From Nanobdellota archaeon (GTDB taxonomy: Archaea > Nanobdellota > Nanobdellia > Pacearchaeales > GW2011-AR1), in the NCBI GenBank assembly GCA_018830905.1, contig JAHJRM010000052.1, positions 1 through 10,828 of the forward strand: a stretch of 10,828 bases of DNA, given 5' to 3'. Positions 1 through 6,554 of the stretch are shown piece after piece. Every line of letters begins with the position of its first letter. The first letter of the stretch is position 1. Under the pieces are notes generated by a model. It was not told the DNA's origin, did not search any database, and saw only the letters and a list, made by a program, of their open reading frames with translations. The position numbers and the translations under genes were made by a program.

Positions 1-771
1 AAAGCAATAAATTGTTGGAATCAAGCAGCTTATAATGATTTAATTAGAATTATTGATTGTTCTAAATTTAAGAAAAAGATAACTGTAATCCCTTTTGCAG
101 GAAGAAATTTAAAATTAGAAAAAAAACCAAAAAAAGATTTAATTTTGTTATTTGTGGGGTCAATCAACAACCCGGTCTCTTTTAGAACCAAGGGGGGATT
201 GATTGCCTTAGAAACATATGCAGAATTAGCTAAAAAACATAAAGATATTAAATTTTTTGTAAGAGCAAATGTTGGTAAAGATTTGATTAAGGAGTATGAA
301 CATATTCCTGGATTAATCTTTTTAAAGAAATATCTACCAGAACATAAAATAACCCAACTGTTCTCTTGTTCAGATATTTTCCTTGAACCTCTTCCGGGAA
401 TGGATCTTATGGCTAAAAGTATGGAATTTGGAATACCAGTAGTAGGTTTTGATTATGAGTGTGCATTTGAGACAGTATTTAACAACAAAACAGGATTCTT
501 GATAAAGAGCGAGAAACTTTTTGGAAATAAAGATAATCTTGAGGAATATAATAAAAAGCTTAATGATAATTATAGATTATTATCCGAAAAAAAAGAATGT
601 CTTAAATATGTTCCAGAATTTGTTGAAAAAATTGAAATTTTGATTAATGATAGAGATTTACTTAATAAAATGATAAAGGCACAACATTCTTTAGTGAAAG
701 ATAGTGGGAAGTATTCTTTGAAAAAAAGGAGCAAAAAATTATTGAAATTAATTAATCCGCATATAAATTAA
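1..771 (+). CDS. Glycosyltransferase, GT4 (group 1) type, C-terminal part; 5' end outside the window
   Basis: The reading frame is open from base 1, so the gene begins before the window; the TTG at 145 is internal and is not a credible start. What remains is the nucleotide-sugar-binding half of a GT-B fold enzyme. A segment ending KKKITVIPFAGRNL resembles the linker between the two GT4 domains. Then come the strand LILLFVGSIN, a KGG motif, and the block LPGMDLMAKSMEFGIPVV, which matches the GT4 signature where an acidic residue and a small-residue-rich helix contact the donor sugar nucleotide. The canonical E-x7-E pair is not clearly intact: an aspartate and a later glutamate (MDLMAKSMEFG) occupy the region. 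Donor and acceptor cannot be told. The next gene starts 14 bases after the stop, so both are probably in one transcript. A G6 run lies at 192-197. Confidence 0.85.
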   Translation, partial: KAINCWNQAAYNDLIRIIDCSKFKKKITVIPFAGRNLKLEKKPKKDLILLFVGSINNPVSFRTKGGLIALETYAELAKKHKDIKFFVRANVGKDLIKEYEHIPGLIFLKKYLPEHKITQLFSCSDIFLEPLPGMDLMAKSMEFGIPVVGFDYECAFETVFNNKTGFLIKSEKLFGNKDNLEEYNKKLNDNYRLLSEKKECLKYVPEFVEKIEILINDRDLLNKMIKAQHSLVKDSGKYSLKKRSKKLLKLINPHIN

Positions 772-785
772 ATAATCCCAAAAAA

Positions 786-1553
786 ATGGTCTATAAAGAA
801 ATTACACTAAAAAGAGATAAATTCCATAAAGCATTAAAAATAGGAAAGGAAGAAGGATTGAAATCTTTATTTGTAAAATTATTTTTATATTTTTTATGTC
901 CTGCAATAGCCTATATTTCAGCTATTCCCTCAGCAATATTCTTTTATTTAAAACCTAAAAAATTCTTCTCTTTCCAGGGTAAAAAATTTCCTTATTTTTA
1001 TCATATATATAATACTACTTGGGGAAATGAAAGAACTATTGAAGTTCCTATTGTGATGAATTATATAAAAGAATCTTTTATGAAAAGAAAAAGAATCTTG
1101 GAAGTTGGTGCAGTTTTAGTCCATTATTATCCTTCAAGATGGGATATACTTGATAAATATGAGGGGAGAAAAAAAATCATCAATAAAGATATTCTTGATT
1201 TTAGACCATTTAATAAATATGATTTGATAGTTAGTATTTCAACTTTTGAACATATAGGTTTTGATGAAGAGATCAGAGATCCTGTAAAAATTATCGAAGC
1301 TATAAAAAATTTAAAAGAAAATTGTCTTGAGGCGGGGGGTAAGGGTGTGATTACTATGCCCTTAGGATATAATCTTGAAATGGATAAATTACTTTTTGCT
1401 AACAAATTAGACTTTGATGAGAGGATTTTTTTAAAAAGAATAAATAAAGAAAATCAATGGATAGAGATATCTGAAAAAGAGGCAAAAAATAGCAAATACA
1501 ATAAACCATTTAAGGCTGCAAATTCAATTGTTATCGGAATTATTAAAAATTGA
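786..1553 (+). CDS. SAM-dependent methyltransferase-like protein with N-terminal hydrophobic segment
   Basis: 255 residues. Residues about 28-56 are hydrophobic with few charges and could be a membrane anchor or a re-entrant segment, placing the enzyme at the cytoplasmic membrane. From about residue 100 a Rossmann-like methyltransferase domain can be recognised: motif I is ILEVGAV (104-110), followed by DKYE (123-126) and DLIVSISTFEHIGFDE (146-161), the equivalent of motif IV. This pattern is typical of putative methyltransferases found in glycan clusters. Motif I lacks the usual second glycine (EVGAVLVHY instead of E-x-G-x-G), so SAM binding is probable but not certain. Substrate unknown. 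The ATG at 786 follows the upstream stop by 14 bases, suggesting co-transcription. Strongly AT-rich, with a G6 run at 1334-1339. Confidence 0.7.
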   Translation: MVYKEITLKRDKFHKALKIGKEEGLKSLFVKLFLYFLCPAIAYISAIPSAIFFYLKPKKFFSFQGKKFPYFYHIYNTTWGNERTIEVPIVMNYIKESFMKRKRILEVGAVLVHYYPSRWDILDKYEGRKKIINKDILDFRPFNKYDLIVSISTFEHIGFDEEIRDPVKIIEAIKNLKENCLEAGGKGVITMPLGYNLEMDKLLFANKLDFDERIFLKRINKENQWIEISEKEAKNSKYNKPFKAANSIVIGIIKN

Positions 1554-1575
1554 CATGCTTAGGACTAATGCAATT

Positions 1576-1612
1576 GAGGTAAGTAAAAGGTATCTTTTCA
1601 TTTACTTATCTT
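1576..1612 (+). terminator. Possible 3'-end hairpin after the methyltransferase-like gene
   Basis: GAGGTAAGTAAA (1576-1587) can pair with TTTACTTATCTT (1601-1612), giving a 12-pair stem with two G-U pairs around a 13-base loop. It begins 22 bases after the stop at 1553 and precedes the promoter region of the next gene. There is no strong T-run after it, so it may be an RNA-stability or processing structure rather than a terminator. Confidence 0.35.
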
Positions 1613-1628
1613 CCCCATCACAACAATA

Positions 1629-1638
1629 CTTAAAAATA
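1629..1638 (+). promoter_or_regulatory. TATA-like box for the C-methyltransferase gene
   Basis: CTTAAAAATA is centred about 48 bases before the ATG at 1682, which would place transcription start near 1660 with a leader of about 20 bases. A second AT-rich element (TGAATATAG, about 1645-1653) would suit a nearly leaderless transcript instead. No strong Shine-Dalgarno sequence precedes the ATG; AAAGGGA at 1666-1672 is weak. Confidence 0.35.
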
Positions 1639-1681
1639 GTTTTCTGAATATAGAACTAAGGTACAAAGGGATTATATAAAG

Positions 1682-2947
1682 ATGGATTATAAAAGAAAAA
1701 TAGATTCTTGTAGGTCTTGCGGTTCAAGAGATTTATCAGGTATCTTATCCCTGGGAGATTTATATGTTACTAATTTTGTTAATTATGAAGAGGAGCAAGG
1801 TCCAAAAATTCCTTTAGACTTAATGTTATGTGACCCTAAAGACGGATGCGGTTTACTTCAGTTAGGACATACAACTCCTCCGGAGCTTATGTGGGGGGAA
1901 CAATACTGGTACAAATCTGGAATAAACCCCATGATTAGGGCCGATTTAAAAGATATTGTTGAGAAATCCATGGCTCTTGTCCAATTAGAACCTGTAGATA
2001 CTGTTGTAGATGTGGGATGTAATGATGGAACTCTTCTTGAATTTTATGATATTCCTGGGCTAAACCGTGTTGGATTTGAACCTTCAAAAAACGTTGCCCT
2101 AGAGGCACAAGCAAAAGGAATGCGAGTGGTAAGAGATTTTTTTAATGGAGAAGCATATTCTTCTGAAGTCGGGGGGAAAAAAGCTAAGATAATAACTGCG
2201 ATTTCTATGTTTTATGATTTAGATGCTCCAAATGATTTTGTTAGAGATATCACAAGATGTCTTGATGAAGACGGATTATTTGTAATCCAACAAAACTATC
2301 TTGCTTCTATGCTTAAGAATAATGCTGTAGATAATGTCTGTCATGAACATCTAGAATATTATTCTTATAATTCTCTAGAAAACTTACTAAATAGACATGG
2401 ATTTGAAACTTTTGACGCAGAATTAAATGAGATAAATGGTGGAAGCATAAGAAGTTATATTCGACTCAAAGGAAGTAAGATTCCTCAATCAGATGAAGCA
2501 AAAAGAAGGTTAGAGGATTTAAGAGAATTTGAAGAAAGTACTAGATTAAATGACCCAGAAACATATCATGCTTTTGCAAGAAGGATAAATTCAATCAGAG
2601 AAGAATTAGTTGCTTTTTTAACTGAGGAAAAAAGAAAAGGAAAAACAATATGTGGTTTAGGAGCTTCAACACGGGGAAATACCACTCTCCAATATTTTGG
2701 ATTAACAAGTGAGTTAATTGATTGTATATTTGATAAAAATCCAGATAAAGAAGGGAAAAGAACTGTGGGAAGTTTAATACCCGTTACTTCTCCAGAAAAT
2801 ATTGGCAGATATAATCCAGATTATCAATTAGTTTTAATTTACCATATTTTTAAGGGGGTTGGAGAAGATGAAAAAAGGTTTGTTGAAAATGGAGGAAAAT
2901 TTATCTTGCCTTTACCAAAAATAAAGATTATTGGGAATTCTCAATAA
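1682..2947 (+). CDS. Sugar C-methyltransferase (Methyltransf_13 / SAM domain / Methyltransf_14 architecture)
   Basis: 421 residues, the usual length for this family, which adds a methyl group to a ring carbon of a keto-deoxysugar nucleotide. Three parts are visible. An N-terminal zinc-binding domain has Cys10-x2-Cys13 and Cys50/Cys56. A central SAM domain has motif I VVDVGCNDGTLLEFY (108-122). A C-terminal Rossmann-like domain contains GLGASTRGNTTLQY (325-338) and DKNPDKEGKRTVGSLIPV. The CHEHLEYYS block (220-228) contains the adjacent Glu-His pair implicated in deprotonation in characterised members such as KijD1. The closest nucleotide-sugar genes nearby are gmd and fcl, so its substrate could be a GDP-linked 4-keto-6-deoxysugar; family members with known function mostly use dTDP-sugars, so this is inference. 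It has its own promoter region and ends facing the DUF6165-like gene. Confidence 0.88.
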   Translation: MDYKRKIDSCRSCGSRDLSGILSLGDLYVTNFVNYEEEQGPKIPLDLMLCDPKDGCGLLQLGHTTPPELMWGEQYWYKSGINPMIRADLKDIVEKSMALVQLEPVDTVVDVGCNDGTLLEFYDIPGLNRVGFEPSKNVALEAQAKGMRVVRDFFNGEAYSSEVGGKKAKIITAISMFYDLDAPNDFVRDITRCLDEDGLFVIQQNYLASMLKNNAVDNVCHEHLEYYSYNSLENLLNRHGFETFDAELNEINGGSIRSYIRLKGSKIPQSDEAKRRLEDLREFEESTRLNDPETYHAFARRINSIREELVAFLTEEKRKGKTICGLGASTRGNTTLQYFGLTSELIDCIFDKNPDKEGKRTVGSLIPVTSPENIGRYNPDYQLVLIYHIFKGVGEDEKRFVENGGKFILPLPKIKIIGNSQ

Positions 2948-2977
2948 ATCAAAATGCTTCTTAATTTAGGTTTTAAT

Positions 2978-3355
2978 TTATTCATAATTTGGATGTTCTT
3001 TTTCTTCGATAAATAATGAACTAGTTTTTTCATTAATCTCTCTCTTTAATCTGGCTCTTTTATTATTACTCTTATTGATGGATATTGCAAGATTAATAAA
3101 TTCTTCATCAAACCTTCTTTCTTTTTCTAAAATTCTTATTCGATCTCCTTCTTCCCAGATTCTTAAATTCACTTCTAGAAGATCTTGATATTCTCTAGAT
3201 TTATCTGTAATCCCTAGGGATTCCATTTTTTGTTTTAGGTAGAGATATTCTGCCTCAACATTTTTCCTTTTTTCTTTCGAGGTAATTCTATTATATTTAA
3301 TCTCTAATATAGCTACCTTGTCTACTAATTCGCCATTTGATACTTCTATTAACAT
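2978..3355 (-). CDS. DUF6165-like protein
   Basis: 125 residues on the strand opposite to its neighbours. The N-terminus (EVSNGELVDKVAILEIKYNRI, residues 4-24), the central LRIWEEGDRIRILEKERRF region (64-82), and the C-terminal FINLAISINKSNNKRARLKREIN followed by IEEKEH match, in order and spacing, what I recall of DUF6165 (S-x-GELxDKxTILEIK ... LWxxED ... NDxRAxLKRxIN ... EEK). The protein is highly charged and mainly helical, with no signal peptide or membrane segment, so probably a cytosolic coiled or helical adaptor. The family is uncharacterised but is often found beside glycosyltransferase genes, as here. It converges with the C-methyltransferase gene with only 30 bases between stops. 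The ATG at 3355 is supported by a TATA-like box about 28 bases upstream. Confidence 0.75.
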   Translation of the reverse strand: MLIEVSNGELVDKVAILEIKYNRITSKEKRKNVEAEYLYLKQKMESLGITDKSREYQDLLEVNLRIWEEGDRIRILEKERRFDEEFINLAISINKSNNKRARLKREINEKTSSLFIEEKEHPNYE

Positions 3356-3368
3356 ATTTGTATTTAGC

Positions 3369-3500
3369 TTATTTTTTATTATTTAAACCAGGATTCATCC
3401 TATAAATAACTTTTTTGGTAGTTGGAATTTTAGTGGAATAACTAAATCTTACATGCCATTCTCCCAGTCTTCCAGAAATATTTCGTGGAGCTAATATTAC
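3369..3500 (-). other. Short open stretch, possible decayed gene end upstream of the DUF6165-like gene
   Basis: Between in-frame stops at 3501-3503 and 3369-3371 lie 43 sense codons with protein-like content (for example NISGRLGEWHVRFSY, then KIPTTKKVIYRMNPG). No ATG lies near the 5' side, and further upstream the frame is interrupted. If real, it is the 3' remnant of a gene that once preceded the DUF6165-like gene on the same strand, 13 bases from its ATG. Chance openness is quite possible at this length. I do not recognise a family. Confidence 0.2.
3380..3387 (-). promoter_or_regulatory. TATA-like box for the DUF6165-like gene
   Basis: Read on the - strand this is TTTAAATA, centred about 28 bases before the ATG at 3355. 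That spacing would start transcription at or next to the start codon, giving a leaderless mRNA. No Shine-Dalgarno sequence is seen. Confidence 0.45.
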
Positions 3501-3519
3501 TCAGCTTGATCCAACATAG

Positions 3520-3540
3520 AACTAGGAAATTCCCCTAGTT
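3520..3540 (+). terminator. Perfect 7-bp hairpin followed by a T-rich tract
   Basis: AACTAGG (3520-3526) pairs perfectly with CCTAGTT (3534-3540) around a 7-base loop, followed by ATTTCTGTTTCTTTT. It lies alone between the divergent DUF6165-like gene and gmd. It could be a leftover terminator from a lost + strand gene or a protein-binding site. Confidence 0.3.
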
Positions 3541-3588
3541 ATTTCTGTTTCTTTTATAAACATTAATCATTTTCTACAATAATAATCC

Positions 3589-3596
3589 TTAAAAAA
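3589..3596 (+). promoter_or_regulatory. TATA-like box for gmd-fcl
   Basis: TTAAAAAA, within CCTTAAAAAAGG, is centred about 26 bases before the gmd ATG at 3618, so the transcript would be leaderless. A second candidate, TTTATAAA at 3553-3560, would give a leader of roughly 36 bases. Confidence 0.45.
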
Positions 3597-3617
3597 GGAC
3601 TTATTCTTCCTGTAGAG

Positions 3618-4625
3618 ATGAAAAGGAAAGCACTTATCACAGGAATTACTGGACAAGATGGAAGTTATCTTGCAGAACTCCTAATAGAAAAAGGATACGA
3701 AGTCCACGGGATGGTTCGTAGAGCTTCAACATTTAATACTTCTAGAATAGATCATCTCTGTCAGGAACCTCCAGAAGGAGAAAGGTCACTCGTCTTACAT
3801 TATGGAGATCTTGTTGATAGTAACAGTATAACTAAAATAGTTAATGAGGTTCTGCCTGATGAAGTCTATAATCTTGGTGCTCAAAGTCATGTTAGAGTGT
3901 CTTTTGATAACCCAGAATATACTGTAAATACTACTGGCATGGGTTCATTAAGAGTGTTAGAAGCAGTTAAAAATTTAAAGGAAAATTTTGGAAAAGAGGC
4001 GAAAGTTTATCAGGCTTCTTCAAGTGAAATGTTTGGTTCTTCTCCTCCCCTCCAAAATGAAAACACTCCTTTCCATCCTAGGAGTCCTTATGGCTCTGCA
4101 AAAGTCTTTGCATTTCATAATGCAGTTAACTATCGTGAAGCACATCATCTTTTTGTTTCTAATGGAATTCTATTTAATCACGAATCTCCCCGTAGAGGAG
4201 AAACATTTGTAACAAGAAAGGTAACAATGAGCATCGCTAGAATAATTGAGGGACTCGAGGATAAACTATATCTTGGAAATTTAGAATCTAAACGGGATTG
4301 GGGTTACGCCCCCGAGTACGTGGAAGCCGCATGGATGATGCTTCAACAAGAAGAATCTGACGATTTTGTAATTGGAACGGGAGAGGGCCATTCTGTTCAA
4401 GAGTTTGTTGAACTTGCTTTTGATTTGGCAGAATTAAAGTGGGAAGATCATGTTGAAATTGATCCTCATTATTACCGGCCAACAGAAGTAGACGCCTTAC
4501 TTGCAGACACAACTAAAGCAAGAGAAAAATTAGGTTGGGAACCAAAAACAAAGTTTAATGAGCTTGTTAAAATAATGGTGGACGCCGATTTAAAGAGAAT
4601 TCAAGAAAATGGAAACGGAAGATAA
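3618..4625 (+). CDS. gmd: GDP-mannose 4,6-dehydratase
   Basis: 335 residues, an extended short-chain dehydrogenase that converts GDP-D-mannose to GDP-4-keto-6-deoxy-D-mannose in the cytosol, the first step to GDP-L-fucose. The NADP-binding motif is G9-x2-G12-x2-G15 (TGITGQDGSYLAELL). The region 32-43 (MVRRASTFNTSR) is characteristic of Gmd. The catalytic set is visible as SSSEMFG (134-140, hydroxyl residue plus Glu137) and Y158-x3-K162 in SPYGSAK. NHESPRRGETFVTRK (187-201) and RDWGYAPEYVEA (226-237) are further family blocks. It is about 40 residues shorter than the Escherichia coli enzyme (about 373), a length not unusual for Gmd outside enterobacteria. The ATG at 3618 gives an intact N-terminus and sits about 26 bases after a TATA-like box. 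Its end overlaps fcl by 17 bases, so the two are co-transcribed and possibly translationally coupled. Confidence 0.95.
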   Translation: MKRKALITGITGQDGSYLAELLIEKGYEVHGMVRRASTFNTSRIDHLCQEPPEGERSLVLHYGDLVDSNSITKIVNEVLPDEVYNLGAQSHVRVSFDNPEYTVNTTGMGSLRVLEAVKNLKENFGKEAKVYQASSSEMFGSSPPLQNENTPFHPRSPYGSAKVFAFHNAVNYREAHHLFVSNGILFNHESPRRGETFVTRKVTMSIARIIEGLEDKLYLGNLESKRDWGYAPEYVEAAWMMLQQEESDDFVIGTGEGHSVQEFVELAFDLAELKWEDHVEIDPHYYRPTEVDALLADTTKAREKLGWEPKTKFNELVKIMVDADLKRIQENGNGR

Positions 4626-5550
4626 GCTTATTCTAATTACTGGAGCAAGTGGATTTCTTGGAAGACCCGTGGTTAATGAGCTTCACAAAAAGGGATACTC
4701 GAATTTGTTCACGCCAAGAAGCAGAACTTATGATTTAACAAATCCTGCCCATATCAAGAGACTCTTTGAAACAGAGGTTCCGGAAAAAGTCATTCATCTC
4801 GCAGCAAACGCAGGAGGAATTGGATATAATCTGGCACATCCTGCAGAATTATTGGATGATAATCTCCTAATGGGAACTCATTTATTAAGAGAGTCCATGC
4901 TAAATGGTGTAGAAAAATTTGTTGGAATTGGGACAATTTGTTCCTATCCTCGTGACACTCCGGTCCCATTTAGGGAAGAGAATTTATGGAAGGGTTACCC
5001 TGAGGAAACAAATGCTCCTTACGGACTTGCGAAGAAAATGCTCTTAGTTCAGAGTCAGGCTTATCGAGATCAATTTGGATTTAATGCAATACATCTTCTC
5101 CCCGTTAATCTCTATGGACCTCGCGATCGCGGATTTCAAGAAGAAGAGAGGGCACACGTGATTCCAGATATGATAAGAAAGTTCCAGAAAGCTAGAGATG
5201 GTCTTGATGCGAAAGTCACACTTTTTGGGGATGGAAGTCCAACAAGGGAATTTCTCTATGTTGAAGATGCGGCAGAGGGGATAGTCTCTGCGATGGAAAA
5301 TTACAATGGGAGAGCTCCCGTAAATCTCGGGTCTGGAAAAGAAATTTCCATAAGAGACCTAGCATACAAAATTAAAAATCTAGTAGGATATTATGGGAAA
5401 ATCGAATGGGACACGTCAAAACCCAATGGCCAACCAAGGAGATGTCTTGACACAACTCTCGCAGAAAGAGAATTCGGATTTAAAGCAAAAACAGGATTTG
5501 ATGAAGGACTAGATAAAACCCTCAGATGGTATAGAACACAATTGACTTGA
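4609..5550 (+). CDS. fcl: GDP-L-fucose synthase (GDP-4-keto-6-deoxymannose epimerase/reductase)
   Basis: 313 residues, the normal length. It epimerises C3 and C5 of the Gmd product and reduces C4 with NADPH to give GDP-L-fucose. Visible features are the dinucleotide motif TGASGFLG (11-18), the diagnostic AANAGGIGYN (65-74), GTICSYP (108-114) and the Y138-x3-K142 pair in PYGLAKK. LLPVNLYGPRD (163-173), HVIPDMIRKF (183-192), GDGSPTREFLYVED (207-220) and NGQPRRCLD (273-281) follow. Aligned with the E. coli enzyme, Cys111 and His183 occupy the positions of the acid/base residues Cys109 and His179, and the usual catalytic Ser107 is Thr109 here. It starts inside gmd in the +1 frame. GC is clearly higher than in the flanking glycan genes; the 60 bases from 4921 are about 48% GC. 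Confidence 0.94.
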   Translation: METEDKLILITGASGFLGRPVVNELHKKGYSNLFTPRSRTYDLTNPAHIKRLFETEVPEKVIHLAANAGGIGYNLAHPAELLDDNLLMGTHLLRESMLNGVEKFVGIGTICSYPRDTPVPFREENLWKGYPEETNAPYGLAKKMLLVQSQAYRDQFGFNAIHLLPVNLYGPRDRGFQEEERAHVIPDMIRKFQKARDGLDAKVTLFGDGSPTREFLYVEDAAEGIVSAMENYNGRAPVNLGSGKEISIRDLAYKIKNLVGYYGKIEWDTSKPNGQPRRCLDTTLAEREFGFKAKTGFDEGLDKTLRWYRTQLT

Positions 5551-5592
5551 GACTACTTTTTATCTAAGAATCTTTTATGTAATGAAATAGAT

Positions 5593-5620
5593 AATTTAGA
5601 GATAAATTCTTTCATTTTTT
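5593..5620 (+). terminator. AT-rich hairpin plus T6 run after fcl
   Basis: AATTTA (5593-5598) and TAAATT (5603-5608) form a perfect 6-bp stem with a GAGA loop, followed within a few bases by a T6 run at 5615-5620. It lies about 40 bases after the fcl stop. Archaeal termination depends mainly on T-runs, so the run may matter more than the weak stem. Confidence 0.4.
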
Positions 5621-5698
5621 AGGAGTTCTTTTTTGCTTATTTACTCTCCTCAACGACGGTCTTTCGATTAAGAGAGTTAAATTTTGTCTGCGATAGTT

Positions 5699-5863
5699 AT
5701 GGAAATCTTTTTAGTTTTGTTTAATAGATTTGTTGGCATAAATGTATTCGCTGGAATCCTTGAATTGGCTCTCAGGGCAGGAATATACTTCGGAACGATG
5801 TTTCTAATAGGTGGACTGACAAGAGAAGATCTTGGATTATTAAAAAGCCTTGTTAAAAAATGA
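5699..5863 (+). CDS. 54-residue membrane ORF resembling an oligosaccharide flippase C-terminus; possible gene remnant
   Basis: An ATG at 5699 opens a 54-codon frame ending at 5863. The frame is also open back to a TTG at 5684, with a stop at 5678-5680. The product has a hydrophobic stretch (residues about 17-41), including RAGIYFGTMFLIGG, and ends GLTREDLGLLKSLVKK. A last membrane helix followed by G-(L/I)-(T/S)-x-ED-x-x-LLKSL and a short basic tail is how many Wzx-type polysaccharide flippases end, and a flippase is expected in a glycan cluster that otherwise lacks one. The rest of that roughly 400-residue protein is absent; the 150 bases upstream are stop-rich in all + frames. This is therefore most likely the 3' remnant of a deleted flippase gene, although a genuine small membrane protein cannot be excluded. 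The rest of 5551-5910 holds only the hairpin after fcl and the promoter of the next gene. Confidence 0.45.
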   Translation: MEIFLVLFNRFVGINVFAGILELALRAGIYFGTMFLIGGLTREDLGLLKSLVKK

Positions 5864-5880
5864 TCTTGGTTACAACAATG

Positions 5881-5889
5881 TTTTTAAAA
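5881..5889 (+). promoter_or_regulatory. TATA-like box for the methyltransferase-fucosyltransferase pair
   Basis: TTTTTAAAA is centred 26 bases before the ATG at 5911, the spacing for leaderless initiation. No Shine-Dalgarno sequence precedes that ATG, which agrees with this. Confidence 0.5.
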
Positions 5890-5910
5890 CACCTTTTTAT
5901 CTTATAATTT

Positions 5911-6549
5911 ATGGTTCAGAAGAATGCTTTTGGGGAAGATGGACATTTAGAAGAAGAATTCCAAAAATTAGTAAAAAAACATAAAATAAAAAACATTGTA
6001 GAAACCGGAACGTTTATGGGAGACACTACAAAAGAGTTTTCTAAACTGGTAGATAATGTTTATACAATTGAATCTAATAAAGATTTCTACCTAAATTCGG
6101 AAAGAAATCTGAAATGTCATGAAAATATCAAAATCTTTCTTGGAAATTCTCCAGATGTTCTGAGAGAAATTCTTCCAAACTTAAAAGGAAAGACTCTTTT
6201 TTTCTTAGATGCCCATTGGGGTGATTATTGGCCAATACTTGATGAGCTTAATGAGATTTCTAAAATTAATAGCTTATCAAAAAGCATCATTGTTATACAT
6301 GATTTTTATGTTCCGGGAAAGGACTTTGGTTTTGATTCTTATTATAATTCTAATTCTGCCATTGAACTTTTTTTAAAGAAGTGTTTAGGATTTTTGGGAA
6401 AAATACTAAAAATGAACCTAACTTCTAAACAAAGACTAGATTTATCTTTTATAGAAGCTTCAATAAAAAGGATAAATCCTAACTATAAATATTACTATAA
6501 TTCCAAAGCAGAGGGGGGAAAACGAGGAGTAATTTTTATCTATTTTTGA
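5911..6549 (+). CDS. Class I SAM-dependent methyltransferase-like protein
   Basis: 212 residues. Motif I is NIVETGTFMGDTT (28-40). An acidic residue ends the second strand (VYTIES, Glu54), the usual place for ribose-hydroxyl binding. GNSPD (78-82), LFFLDAHWGDYW (96-107) and SIIVIHDF (125-132) follow. The LDAHW and IHDF blocks are typical of small methyltransferase-like proteins in glycan clusters (Methyltransf_24-like). An O-methyltransferase acting on a sugar or lipid-linked glycan is plausible, but the sequence does not show the substrate. No signal peptide or transmembrane helix. The downstream GT10 gene begins at or within a few bases of this stop, so the two are coupled, and methylation of the fucosylated product is a reasonable guess. 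A G6 run lies at 6513-6518 near the 3' end. Confidence 0.72.
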   Translation: MVQKNAFGEDGHLEEEFQKLVKKHKIKNIVETGTFMGDTTKEFSKLVDNVYTIESNKDFYLNSERNLKCHENIKIFLGNSPDVLREILPNLKGKTLFFLDAHWGDYWPILDELNEISKINSLSKSIIVIHDFYVPGKDFGFDSYYNSNSAIELFLKKCLGFLGKILKMNLTSKQRLDLSFIEASIKRINPNYKYYYNSKAEGGKRGVIFIYF

Positions 6550-6554
6550 TCAAA

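Noticed and set aside
145..771. Complete 208-residue glycosyltransferase starting at TTG 145
   Set aside because: The same frame is open back to base 1 and encodes typical GT4 sequence before 145, so the gene is cut by the window edge.
1127..1405. - strand frame of 92 codons
   Set aside because: Antisense to the methyltransferase-like gene, whose motifs are clear; no protein features of its own.
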